Assembly (NCBI GenBank): GCA_007116275.1
Contig: SKIU01000069.1
Location: 1 to 27,325, forward strand
DNA length: 27,325 bases
Direction of reading: 5' to 3'
DNA from: a candidate division SR1 bacterium
Lineage (GTDB): Bacteria; Patescibacteriota; Gracilibacteria; Absconditabacterales; Absconditicoccaceae
The notes beneath the pieces were generated by a model that had not been told where the DNA came from, did no database searches, and was given only the letters and a program-made list of their open reading frames with translations. Below, piece after piece: positions 1-13,600 of the stretch. Made by a program: the position numbers and the translations under genes. How positions within the stretch are numbered: position 1 is the stretch's first letter; every line of letters begins with the position of its first letter.

Positions 1-185
1 AGTATCCAAGGGAGTGTGCTTCCTGGACTGATAAGCTGTTCGGCAAGTTTCGTTAATCAACCATTGCTGACATTTTTCCAAAAATTACCCGGTACATGCG
101 TACATGCACTATCAGGGATATCAGCACAAGAACGTTCTTCACCATCATCAGTCACAAATTTATATGCAGCATCGACCACACTCAT
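1..185 (-). CDS. Probable MFS transporter, N-terminal part (cut by window edge)
   Basis: The frame is open from an ATG at 185 to the window edge and gives about 61 residues, beginning MSVVDAAYKFVTDDGEERSC and continuing through CADIPDSAC, VPGNFWKN, TKLAEQLISP and TLPWI. This Cys-containing N-terminus followed by NFW/F...TKLAEQL.SP...LPW resembles the start of a family of MFS permeases whose first membrane helix follows directly. That is family recognition from memory, not a search. One in-frame TGA (57-59) is read as Gly. An in-frame ATG at 257 would add 24 residues but overlap the preceding gene by 41 bp, so the start at 185, leaving a 31-bp gap, is preferred. The membrane helices that would prove the call lie outside the window. 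It could otherwise be an uncharacterised protein. Confidence 0.5.
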
Positions 186-216
186 ACAAGCTCTATTAGC
201 GCATAAAAACGAGTAT

Positions 217-702
217 TTACGACAAAAAGGCACTCGTGAGTATCCTCATGATCGCATACGCTGATGCAACGACCACTATTCACTCTATAGCATATCTTAG
301 CGCCTTATTCCCTTCGGCAGCACCATCACCTGACGATGAAAAAATCCCTGTCGCATAGATATACCCAGCGTAGATAATCATCACCGCACCGATAACCAAT
401 GCTATTTGACTCAGAAACCTGACAAGATACACAACATAACCTATCAACGTATCCCAAGTCATAATACCACTCGCAAACTGATCACCAAGATTGTTACCAA
501 GTCCATCAGCCTGTTGATTGTACCTATCTCGTACAGTTCCTTCTCAGGCTCAAACATCTCTTACTGCATCAATAACAGTATCATTATTACTTTGTTCAGG
601 GATGATAAAGAAGTTGTTTGATGTATTTTGGTTTTGTGCATACACTCACGCAGACAAAAATAGTCCAGATATGATGAGTAATGCTAGTTTATATCGTTTC
701 AT
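217..702 (-). CDS. Small secreted pilin-type membrane protein (VirB2/TrbC-like)
   Basis: This is a 161-aa protein in code 25. It opens with a signal peptide (MKxYKLALLIISGLFLSAG, then VYAQ; x is CGA). A polar Asn/Asp/Gln-rich segment follows (about residues 24-80). The C-terminal half has two membrane helices, about 90-117 (GYVVYLVRFLSQIALVIGAV, then MIIYAGYIYATG) and about 135-155 (YAIEGIVVVASAYAIMRILT), joined by a short GDGAAEGNKALR loop. Signal peptide, two helices and a G/K-containing loop form the architecture of VirB2/TrbC pilins, which are common as stand-alone genes in CPR genomes. In-frame TGAs in the signal region, polar segment and second helix all give plausible glycines. It starts 27 bp after the secreted protein gene and ends in TAA. 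A role in a pilus or secretion channel is inference; no VirB4 or VirB6 is in view. Confidence 0.6.
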
Positions 703-729
703 AATCTACTATAAAGAGAGTAAAGAGTA

Positions 730-1572
730 TTACATGCTACATTGCCTTGTTCACTCGACCACAAACCTGTTAACGGTCGTAAATGCAGCAACCATTTCGG
801 CAATAGATGATTGGAGAGTCATAAGTCTATTGTTAGCATAATAATCTACCAAATGCGTGGTCATACTTTTTCCTAGCATTCTATTTGCTTGGAGGTCAAT
901 AATCATCCTCGCATACATAAGTTCATATTGTGTTTTTTCTCTAATAAGTTCTTTACACAATTTTACAGCATTAGGCAGCTCTCTGGCTGCAGGTGTATTT
1001 GATCTGAGATTTTTATAGTATGCATTTGCCGTATCGCAGACCTCGTTATATAATGTATGCAATACTCCATTGTCTATATTCCAATATTGGTTAGTACTCG
1101 TAACAATAGCAGCAGGCATATTTCCATCAGGATTGTTTGCATAGTTTCTCATAAGTTCCCTTCGTTCTTTTCCTTTTTCATGCACGGGGACATCAGGATA
1201 TATAAGATCTTCATTTCCGTCTAGTCTCCTCAGCATGACATCTATGAGATGATCAAAAAGGTAAGTACTTTGGGGGAAGTAGCCATTGGTTGGGATATCT
1301 TTATCCTGATCACAAACAATAATATCATTACCATTGGCATCTACGGTATTTCTCAGATACTTCTGTTCACAACAATATGCTCTCAAATTTTTGGTTACTC
1401 TTTTGATAGCTTCTTCTGGTAACAGATCACTATTGGTACTGATTCCAGAAACCTTGTCATTACGTGAGTTTACCAAAGCACAATCAGCAGTAGCAGCACT
1501 TTGTCAAAAGCTAACCAGTGGCATACTAGCAGTGATGATAACAAGTATAAGCGCATATCCTCGACGATGCAT
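730..1572 (-). CDS. Secreted protein of unknown function
   Basis: This 280-aa protein starts with a signal peptide: MHR(R/W)GYALILVIITASMPLV, then SFGQSAA, with likely cleavage near residue 25-28. The ATG at 1572 is the only start that includes it, and three in-frame TAA codons lie just upstream (1603, 1612, 1618). The mature part is mostly helical and polar, with several Cys (TADCALVN, AYCCEQKYL, IIVCDQDKD, VCDTANAYY, LCKELI, TRQCSM) that could form disulfides outside the cell. No catalytic motif is recognised. There are two in-frame TGAs, one in the signal region and one eight codons before the TAA; under the standard code the signal peptide would be cut off from the mature part. It lies 45 bp downstream of the giant gene and is probably co-transcribed, so a partner or accessory of the giant protein is possible (inference). 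Confidence 0.75.
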
Positions 1573-1617
1573 AATAACTACAAACAAGATAAAATAATAT
1601 ATTTACTTAGTTTAGAT

Positions 1618-4600
1618 TTATTGTACCAGTGCCTGTATAGCAACATTAACACTATAGAGATTATCTCCTTGGGTATTTTGTACAATATAAGTAATGTAAT
1701 CTTCATTGAACAATACCTCTGCTTGCAATGATGTATGGTATGGCGTCGGTACATAGATATGTCAATCAGGACTAATGTAGGATATACAGTTGTTATTTTC
1801 TTTCACACACCATCCATTAGCAAAAGTGTCAAACGATGATCACAGTTGTTCCAGCGATATTGTTGGACTTAAAATCTGGATTGGATCCTCACCATACAGC
1901 GATGAAGCAGCATAATATATTTGGAAGATTTGCTGTCAAGCAGTAGCATCAACGACCCTTATCATAGGAACATGCGAAGCAAAATCTACATCAAGTGTAT
2001 ATTGATTGATGAAGTTGTCTTCTATCGTTATTGTTCCATTCATTGGATCAAGGAGTGCAACAGTTTCTCCCGCTGCATTATACAATCATATATCATCAGA
2101 TAGATTAAATATACTTCCAGTAATGACTGTCTGTCAGATACCCAGAGGAAACTGGCTAATCGTATTACCATTTTGTTCTGCTGATAATGTTTCTCGAACG
2201 GTTGTTCTCATACGTTCAAAGCTCACAAATCATTCATCCATATCATTGCTAATACTAGCGACGATACTTCCAGCATTTTCGCCTTCTCTATATGCATTAT
2301 CAATCTCTATAGTTGGAATATCAATACTCACAGTAATGGTTGTCCTATTGAAGTTATCATTGTAATCCATCGCACCGATAGTGATAACCTCTGACATAAT
2401 ACCAGTAAAGAATAACCCATCAATACTAGTGCTAGCACCTGTATACGTATCCAAGATGTTACCTTGGCTATCTTCTATCCAGTTATAAGCCACAGCGACA
2501 TTATCTTCTCGTGTCACATCCAAACGATAATCAGTACTCACATATCATGCATGATCAGTTCCAGTACTTATCACTTCATCAGTTTGCACTCTTACAAACT
2601 CAACGGTTGGGACAGGTCATACAGTATCCGCGAGTAGTTGTGTTCCTACGACGATTTGATTAGACCATGGACTTGCACGTTCATAGATAGAAACACTCTC
2701 GTTCCCTCTATCATACAATGTACTTACTTGTGCATATTTCCAATTCCTCGATAGATTTAATAGCGTGATGCTAATATCTTCTTCATCAGGATTGTAGTAA
2801 AATATATCTACTATCTCATTGCCCATAAGATTTTGTATAACGCCTGGATTGTTATTGTATGGACGCACAAAACGATCAGGATTTTCAATAGTTGTTCACT
2901 CAGGAAGCACTAAGGCATATACTCTATCAATGAGTGCATTACTCATGAAGCTGAGTGGATGGTATTTGTCATGATGTGTATCGACTCTATGATTAAGTTG
3001 GATAAGATATCCATCGACATCATCTCCCATAATATCATTATTGGTCCAAGAAAAGGATATACTATCAAATGACTGTCCTTGCATACGAAAGTTCTTCACT
3101 TCTCGATCTTTATCATAGATCTTTAGTGATATGTTGTTAGTAAATGACAATAATCCTCATTGTGAATTAATAGTAACATATCCATTGGCATCAGTAAGAT
3201 TATCAAGTTCTTCTGGATCGTCAAGGATAGGACTGACATAATACTGTCAGTGATATGTGGTTTTGTCACTGTTAGTCACAGTATTTTGTTCAGCATATTT
3301 GATATAAATACTATTACTATCTCGCATAATAATATCATCATTACCGTCATCATTGATGTCATATATACTGTAGTTATCGCCCACAGCATCGATATGGTCA
3401 TTACTCGTAACTACATTGATATGTTGTCCATTATCTCATATAACTCGTATTCCCTTTGCATATTGTGTTAGATCTGCAGAAGCGGTGTTAGTTACTCAAC
3501 CACAATTAACACAAGTGCTGTTATTGTTGCTGTTATTTGGTGTCTGTGCAATGAGAGGGAGCGCACTACTTGTGGTTTGGTTATATTGCTGAGATGTAGT
3601 TGGATTGCTTACTTGTTGTCATCATTGTTGTGAAACAAGTGCTTGCGATGATTGTCTTGTAGACGAAGCACTGGTCGGCACATTCGTCCTTGTACTGGAT
3701 GTATTGCCAGCTATAAGTGTCTTTCCTTGTTGGATTGTCGTATTAACTTGATCAAAATATTTAGACATATGTTGATGTTCTCTTGGATGCATCCCTAGTG
3801 ATGCTGGAGCACTGTTTGCGAGTGCACCTTGATATCACTGTGCTACTTCTTCCTGCAAATTAAGATAACTCAGGAGTGGATGCTCACTCGTATTGAGAAG
3901 ATCTTTTGTTCTTTTATTCGCACTAAATAGTGCCATACTTCGAGAGTGTTCTTCTTGGTTATTTGACACAAGTATAGTATCTCTTTCTTCTATAGCATCT
4001 AAGAATCCATCATAATCATTCTGTATGTGGTCTTTGATTTCTCTCACCTCTTGTTGTTTAGTATCTATCACAGACTGCACTTCCTGATGTATCTGTTCGA
4101 GCTGTTCTATATGAGCAACGACAGCATGATCCATACGGAGAATATTATCAATTTGTTGTATATCTTGCCTGTGTGTATTGCTAATACTATAATCTTCCAA
4201 AAGCTGCAATCATCCAATCAATTCTCTTTTGACAGTAGTATGAGAAACTTCAGGAATAGTAATATTATCCCAGTTCAGTAAATCATCTGGATTGAGGTTG
4301 ATATCTATATTGATATTATTTTGTATATTATTTATAACGTCAGTCACAGGATTGTTATTTAAGAACTGATTACCATCCTCGATGAGTGTATTGAGATTGT
4401 TGGATGAACCTTCCAATTTTTCAAATGGTTTAGTAACATTCTCACTGACACGTTCAGCCATGTAATTGATCGTATCATAAACACCATTAAAGTTAAACTG
4501 AATATTAACAAAAGTGTCTATTTGATAATCAAATCATTGCATTGGAGGATCTCTAAACATAGTAGTCAAGTCAAGATAGTCAAAAAATGGTACATTCCAT

Positions 4601-7600
4601 GACCTTTGTGTCATCTGTTCAATTTTTGACTTAACCCCATCTTCTGCTACCAATCAAACACCTTTTCCTTTTATAATACACATTATCTGACCAATAAACT
4701 CAGCTGCATTAATTGTCGCACTTATTGATGGCGATATCGCAGGGATCTTTGGTGCAGGAGGAAGGACAGGTAAATCTAATTCGACTTGTGGAAGTAGCGT
4801 TGGTAATGTTGGTAATTGCGGTGGTGGAGGCAGTATAGGAAGATTTGGTATATTAAAAGGACTAAAATCAAGATCCAAGGTTACAGTAGGAGGTCTTGGT
4901 AGGTCAGGGATTCTTGGTAGTGCAATAGATGTAGGAACAAACTTGAAACTTGGCAACAGGATTTGCATACCGATATTGATACGCGACATGTCCAGATAAA
5001 TATTTGGCAACTTAAATGGTGGTATCGGTAATATTGGTAATTGTGGACAGAGGAATGCCAAACTACAAGAATAATAATCATAGATATCATTGCTACAGGT
5101 ACCACAACTTTCTGCCCGATTCACTGAAAGATCAATAAGTGCCTGCCAGGTTCTAATAACGCCAATAAGTGTAATGATGGCGTCTACATACTGAGAAAAC
5201 CTCTTCGCATTAGTCCCAAGCCAGTATGATATTTCACCAAAGAATCTACCAATAAACCCTGATAGTTCAGTAAGATATCTATCAGTAACATGCATCCATT
5301 CATACAATTGTATTGGAAATTGTTGGTACTGTTCGAGTACTTTCAAGTTTTGTTTGATATCTCTCACAAGAAGATGGTAGTTCTCTTCTATATTCAAAAA
5401 TTGTTGGAAACGAGCATTCTGCGTAAATGTATCACATTGTTGCAGTTGATCCAATTCTGCATTTATTTCTTGCATACGACGAGTATCTCCAGCAGCTCTT
5501 GCCTGACTGAGTTCCGTATTGAGTCTTTGTCTCTCACCTCTAATATATGCTCTCGCTGTTTCTACTTCTTCCTCCCAATTTTCATCATTAATAACCCTGT
5601 TACTACAGATACCTAGTGCAGACTTCGTAATGTTTTTCCATTCATCTCGTATACCTCCATTTGCCTCTATCCATGTTTCCAAGTAACTTGCGTATCTAAT
5701 CACATCCTCCGCATAGATAAATGGTATCGGCACAATAACATCTTTGCTCGCAATATTAACCAAATTAACTTGTTCAAACATTTGTCCGACAAGTTCAAAT
5801 GGATTGTTTATTTCTGCAGAGAGATTGGCTAGGTCTCATTGTTGCAAAAGATTGTTCTGAGCTCGGTTGGATATATTATCTAATCAACGAACATCTATTC
5901 ATTCTCAGGCATTCCTATTGATTTCTTCCAAAGATGCTTCCTGTGAAAATATTGCTTCCAATGTAGTAGCGTCAAGTGTATCAAGTCATGCAAAAACTTG
6001 TTCGACATCAGGGAAGTAAATACCGATAGTCATCTGACTCATATTATTAATGATATATTTCACTTGTCTATCCATCCAGTCTTGGATAACACATTTAACT
6101 AATCCCATTGCCATCCCTCCCAGGATTTTAAGGTTTGTTTGCTCTCATGCTCTAAGTGTAATATTTTCAACAAATTCTTCAAAATCAGGCATCTCAGCAT
6201 CGACAAAAACAGGGTCTGCTTGAAAATCAATAAGCCCAAATCCATAGGTATTTTGTGGTATAATAGGAGTAGGCGAAGGAATAAATGGATCTTGTGCCAC
6301 AAGCGTAAATGGAGATGATGCATATTTATTGTCAACATTAAGACCATCAACGATAGTGGTTTCAGTATAAGCGATAGTTGGTTGTGTACAGGTACCTGCC
6401 TGTCCAGCATCTACCCACCACGGATCCAGTTGTTGCGTATAAACTTCATTTGGTCCAACTTCTGGAGCTGATGATCCACACGGTATAGCAAGACTAAGCA
6501 CAATACAATTTCCTCATAGATCTCTTATAGGTTGAGGAAGTCATTGTGTAGCCGATTGTGGTCACAGGCAGATAGCAAATCATAGTTGTGCTGTTAGTGT
6601 TGGTGAAACATACAGTCTAATCATAGAAGGTAATACTCATCCTGGCGCCCAGTAAAATGAGTCCGTTCCTGGTTGTGTAAGTCCATATGGCATAGGAATT
6701 GGAGCTCACATAACATAGGCTGTTCCAGGAAAGAAAAATAATGGCAGTCATTTATCTTGAAATAGCGTACAGCCAAATATATTAAATGTACCTGGTGTGA
6801 GAAATGACATATTAAATGGTACCGGAGGTTGTATACATGGGTCTCCTCATCATAGCTTAAATCATTGACACAATCATTGCAATGCAGTATCAAATGATGC
6901 AGATACATCACTGAGTGTGTCATCAACAAGGGTCATATTAAGATTTGCATTCAGGTCGATAGGATTTCACACACTAATATTATCAAGAATGGACTGATGA
7001 TCTCGTCCTTGATTGAGCATACTATCCACAAAACTACTGTTCATACCATTCCCGACATCACCAACGACATTAGATATATCATCCAGATTATTCCCTAGAT
7101 TATCTTGCATATCTTCATAATAATTAGTAATTTCTTCCCACAAATTTTCAAAAGTCTCGTTGTATGATCTATATGATTGGCTAGTATTCACATCATTGTA
7201 GAAAGTCCACGAAAACTTAGCACAACTATCACCAGGAGTAACTATTATATCAGGATAATTATCAGTAGTTCAATCCCTTTCTTTTTTAGCAACATCGATT
7301 ATCATAGGACTTCCTCATACATATTGTACTACATATGAGAAACTAATAGTATCGCCTGACTGTAGAGAAACATTATCTAAGAGATAGACAAATCCATCAT
7401 TCTCAGTATTCCACACAATCTCTGCATCATCAGGAATGGTTCCATAATCAAAATTTCCCAGTGATCAATCGCTATGCTGCGGTATGATCCATGGTCCACG
7501 GATTTGGTCGGCAAAACTCATAGTAGTATCTTCCGATGCTTTTATATGTACCGTAATCAATACATCTTCACCTTCCAATAACATTCATCCATTAAGATCT

Positions 7601-10600
7601 TCATATGTTTTATAGACGCGAACCGGATCATCACTACTCAAATATCACAATGATATATATGCTATTTCATCATTGGTAAGTGTCTCGTAACTTGGTATGA
7701 TGCTAAATGGATTTGGCGTATGACGGAGAAGTTGTTCTCATCCAGCTTGTATAAGCGCATCGATATCAAGGTTTCCCATCGCATTCAGGGGTCATTGTGA
7801 TTGCATAAGTGCGGACATATTTGCCTGAAAAGTATCGGTATCTATAGATTCATTTTCATACAAATTTGCTAATGCCTGCATAGCAGCATCAGTATCATTT
7901 CATCACAATTCAGATACGTGGTCACCAAGAGGATTACTGAGATCATCTTCTGGCGGCATGGCAAGTCCGTCTCGATGTACAAGACTAGCATCGAGTATAT
8001 GTATCTCTGGATCAAGTTCGACACCATATTGTTTGACTAATACAACATTATCTTCCTGTCTATCTTTCCATCAGTCATCACAAGTATATGCTAATTCTGA
8101 GACATAATTTGATCATCCATTGGTCATTCAACCATAAAATATTTTTACTGCTCATTCCTTATCATGTGTGATGATGTCTACAGTACCATCCAGATCCATA
8201 TCTTCTACGAATAACTGTGATACTCCATCCAAACTATCAGGTCATCATGCAACATCAAGACAAACCATACGTCCGTCTACATCAAATATTCACTCATTAT
8301 TGTGATATACTCTCAACTGATTGGTATTAGTTTGTATGATAATGTCATTGTAATTATTATTATTTACATCACCGACAAATATATCTTTAATAGTATCGGC
8401 AATCAACAAGAGGTTTTGTGTATCTTTATAAGGATCGGTTCATCCATAGTTTTTCAATAGTTTTATACTTCCATCAGTATGTGCAATAAGAATGTCGTCT
8501 AACTCATCATTATTAAAATCAAACGGAATGACCTTGAATATCGTTTTTCAAGGATTATTATAAATATTGGTCCCCATACTCGTATCAAATGCTGTATTAG
8601 CAGCTTTTTTATTCAAATCAATTCTTGTAACCAGAGGGTCTCCGATATTGATAGCAAATAGAGAAGCAAATCATTTTGTTGCATCTCCAATATGTTGTCA
8701 TGCTGCAAAATTATTAATATTTTTAAATGATCCCCTAAACCCGATAGTCAGATTTTCATTATTGCTATCTTCGATAGAGTTATAACTATTGTCTTTTGTA
8801 AAGAATCCGAATTTTTTGGTCAATGCGATTCCTTGTTCGCCGTTGGTAGATCATTCAGCAAAAATAATATGCATGCTTATAGTATCTATGTTGTTGATAT
8901 GTGTACGACTTGCAGCTTGGTTAAGAAGTGTTTGATCTGTTCTCTGTATCACCATACGTCATACAAGTGTATTATTATATTGTACATTCCACACAGGATA
9001 TCATTGATGTTGTTCGCTAGATAACGTTATAGCTACAGCCGCATCTAGTGTATCTACATCAAATACAGCGGTATTGTTTATTTGTATCGCAGATCATTGG
9101 ACACTATTACTTGTGATGAAACTATCGGTATTTTCAGGGATATAGGTAATAGTGTTCCCTTGTATATTTCAAGGGGTGAAATTAGTGATATTATTTATCT
9201 GCTGTAAACTAAAGTCACCTGCATCACCTATGTGAATATTTGCCAGATCACTAACTGCTATAGATAACCCATTGGATGTATTACTCAGTAGTGATACACT
9301 ATTATTATCAAGGTTCTTTATTTTTAGACTTGGAGTGACAATAAAGGAAACTTCTTTGATTTTGTCTGGATTGATAAGCTGCGTTGTTGTAGTAAGGAGT
9401 TTATCAGAGTTTTGTATACGATCATTGATATATGATGCATCTATATCAGAAAAATATCACCGTTGGTTTCATCGATCATTCCCAAACATATTCAGGTACA
9501 TAACATTGAGATTGTCGCGAGGGACGACATCATGCTGTATCGCAATACGGGCGTAGCCAGGTATATGATCAGAAAGTGCTACGCCGTCAATACGAGCATA
9601 TACATAAGCGATACCTCCTGGCTCATCAGTAGTGATAGTTATTTGCTCAGATCATCCCGTAACAGTGACGACACTACTTTTTTCTCCATTAACTAATAAA
9701 GACCCTATACCTCATACTTCTACATCCACAGCTTCTTGGACAGGATTTCACCAAATATCATACACTACTATATGACGATCGAAACTTTCTCACGGTCCAC
9801 CAAATGCAGGGATATTTTCTATAACAATTCTACTAACATCACCAGGATTAACGGTCACTGGTATCTGGACAGGATCAAGCCCAGGGACAGTAACTGTGAG
9901 GGTATCCTCTCCAGCTTGATATGTCGGCTCTAGATATATAGTTATATTGCCATCTTCTACAAAAAAGCTTGATGCTGGTTTGAGGATGGTTTGCGTTATT
10001 TGATTACCATCGACAGATACAGAACGAGTTTCACTAGTAGATGGTTGGAGTAAATTATTGCTTGATGTAATTTGTATATAGCTACTTAGATCGACACCAT
10101 CCACGTCAGTGAGTGAAAGTGTTATAGATGGTATAACATCAAGATCTATCTGTTCTACACCGTCTGTTGTCGTTGTTTTAACTCCATCAAATGATGCAGG
10201 CAATGTATAATCAATACTTGTATTATCTATGTCTAATACAGGTTCTTTAATACGTATCTCTTTAGCAGCAATAGGACTATTGCTTCCATCTCAAGGTCTG
10301 ACAAAAAGAGTGACTAATGTATCATGCGCAACACTAGTATCTGCAGGAGCGTTATAAAGAAATTGTGCTTTATTGAAATCAGTAAAGGACAGACCAGTAC
10401 TTGTGGTATTCCCATTAAATAATGAACCAGTCGACGAACTAATAATAAATTCATCAAGTCATATTCATAGTTTATTACCGAAGGTATCTTTTCCTGCTAC
10501 AATAACAGGAGCACGATCTCCACGTATAACACTATTTGGCCCTACAATTTCCAATGATGCAATAGATCATGGAAGGATGTTGATTTGCTGTGTTTTGTGG

Positions 10601-13600
10601 ATACATGCTTGTGTGTTTTGGGTGCTACATAGCTTAAATACAACAGTCGTCAATCCAGCCTTGGTAGAGTGAGAATGATTAGTATCTCCTAGTCTAATAG
10701 GAAGTCTTGTATTGTTATCAAAAAAATTCCTACTTAATGATACTGGATTGTCACAAAGATTGTTTGATTCTCCATCGATAATAAGACAATTGTCACCTGT
10801 AGCAGAAACCGTAACTTGTACATTCCCTAGATCTCTTGTAGACACTATTTGCAAATATTTCTCTTGGTCCAGTTCAGGATCTACATACCACGCACTCAGA
10901 TTACTCTTCGTTATCGTATATTGCATGATATCTTGCAAGTTTTGTTGTTGACTTGCAGGAAGGTTTTCTATGACTGTATCATTTGCTTGTTCCAGTTGTA
11001 CTGCAGTCGTTCGTTGCTTCCCATATTCACTCATATCATCTCAGTAGTTTGAGAATTGATTAGCGAACTCATTACCAAATGATCTATAATCAGGTATAGT
11101 GATAGTTAATCAAAACGGTTTTTGTGCAAGTTGTTTTGCCCAACATGCTACTGCTCCTGGCCATTTGACTAATGGTACTGGACTAAGTGGATCATAACCA
11201 CATTCTTGTTGTTCTTCATCTTCATCTGCTCTCATTTGGTCATAACTACTTGATGCGTTTGGTTTTTCTTGCTGAGAAAAATTATTTTGTGATTCTTGTA
11301 TATCTCTTACAAATCAAGGCACAGTACTATTGTCTATAGTGTGTACACCGTCAGAGTTGATAAATGCTACTTCATACCCATTGGCTACATATCATGGATT
11401 GAAAAGAGGAGATTGTTCATTATCTGCAACAAGATACGCATCCATAACATGTGTTATTTTTTGGTTAATATCAATAGTATCATAATGCTGTTGCATCGTA
11501 TCTTCTACAGTATCTTGTGCAAGTTTTTCTTGCCAAGGAAGATTCTGATAATGGAGTAATCTTGCTATTTCGTCTATAGTATTTTCTCCCAATGCATCGA
11601 TAAATATATTTTCATCTATAAGTGTATAGCTACGATTTGGTGTTGCAGTAATATTATGTTGGGCAAGAAAGTCGAATGCATCAGGGTTCGTATTGTAGTA
11701 GTTGGTTCTTGTATCCAATTGTGACTGGAGTAGTTGATTGTACTCTTGTACATAAGACTGCAGATGCTCTTTAATAGATAAGGCAATGGCATCAGGTTCC
11801 ATGAGTGTAAGTATCAAACCACTTTGTACATATACAGGAGTTGCATAAATATTTGGATAGGGGAGCGTAATTGTTTCTCATCACAGTCACACAAACGAAA
11901 TTCTTCTTTCATTATCAATAGGTCTATCTCTTGTAGTAATATTCATATTATTTACTTCATCAGGAATCGGTGATGTATGATGATATATTGTATCGATTGT
12001 CTTAAAAAGCCATCTTCTTGATACAGCACTTCCAACAACAGCAGGAGATCTTGGTCTATCAAGAACAATAATAGCAGGGGTTGCGATTTGGATATCTGAG
12101 GTTGTTAATGCATATGCATTTGCAAAGTTGACCATATTATATGGTGCAGTGTTTTTAGGTCTAAAACCATTGTTGAGTATGTCCATATCAATATCATTGA
12201 TACATCTAGGAAATTCTATGTTCCCTGCTTGATCAGAAGTGAGTATCGCTGATCCAAATTTTTCTATACTAGAAAGAGTATTTATATCAGTGATTTCATT
12301 TGAGACAGCTTTATGTCATGCTATATCATAGATAGGTTCTATTGCATGTTTGAAATAAGGAAATCCATCAGGAACATTCAATATCTGATCGTTACTATTG
12401 ATAGGATTTTCAATCAAGTTAATCGGAGAAGCTCACCCTCGTTTTCTGACAGCAAAATCCAATGGTGTTTCTTTTTGATCTCATTGATAGACAGTATTTC
12501 AACTTACTGGATTAACACAACTATTATTATTGTTCTCAGGGACTCGAGATTTAGCTACACAAATCAATCACAACAAAATACTACTAGAACAGGTTGATTC
12601 TCGTCTTCATTGTATTTTTGTACCACTTCGAAAATCTATCTCTGCACTTGTGTTGCTAAAATTATATCACCTATTCGCTTCTGTTTGTTGTGATAAGATA
12701 TTGAAGGTTCATCCAACTGATTGTGCAATATTAGTATTGAGAGTTAATCAATCGATTGATTCAATATTTTGATATGTTCCACGATATATATGTGTATCAG
12801 CAAGGGAATCTATATTGAGTGATCTTTCACCAAAAAAGAAGAAATCATAATTATCTATCTCATCTCCACACTGTACAAGTCAACATGTTGTTCTTTTGTA
12901 CTGATAGGTTATAGGTATGGGTATACGCATAGCATATTGTTCCTGTGTTATTTTATTATTTAGCGTTTCTTCAAGTGTGTCATTAAAATCTTTGATTGTA
13001 GGAGTAATGCCTTCTGCTATATCACGAAACATAATATCATCTTTTGTGCTAACCTTTTTTATATGAGTGTCTATTTGGTTATCACTTATCCATCTTCATC
13101 CGGCAAATATATTGTCTCTCATTGTCTCGCTATAGATATCCCCAAAAAGCGTACTATATCATCTGAGAAATTCAGGGATAATATTATCTAAGAGGGTAGT
13201 AAACGTAGGCGTGTCACTTGCATTCGTAAGAGTACTACTATTGTTAGAAAATAAATCGTTCATTGTATCTCCATACGCCATAAGTGCATTATTATATGCT
13301 AGGACATTGTCATCACTATATTCTGCCTCTGTGTCCAAAGCGCTGGTCATATCATTGACGAGTTTTGATCATAATCAAGCGATGTCTTGATTGCGATTTC
13401 ATTGGAGTATATTGAGAAAAAAGGTCGAAAACCTTCTATATGCTGTATCCTCAGCAAACAGATGTTTGTTCGTATAGTATTGTACATTACCATCTACAAA
13501 ATATTTTTTGAGTGCAGTAAAGTCATCATACCATATCTTAGCATCGACAAATCATCCTGGATTGTCTGCATAGTTGCTGAGTTTGTCAAAATAGTCATTG

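Noticed and set aside
16..264. Plus-strand open frame of 82 codons at the left edge
   Set aside because: The minus strand carries the MFS-like start and the pilin-like protein end, whose sequences are coherent; the plus frame has no recognisable feature.
6099..6929. Minus-strand frames of about 100 codons in another phase inside the giant gene
   Set aside because: Leu/His-rich out-of-phase shadows; the in-phase translation continues without a stop.
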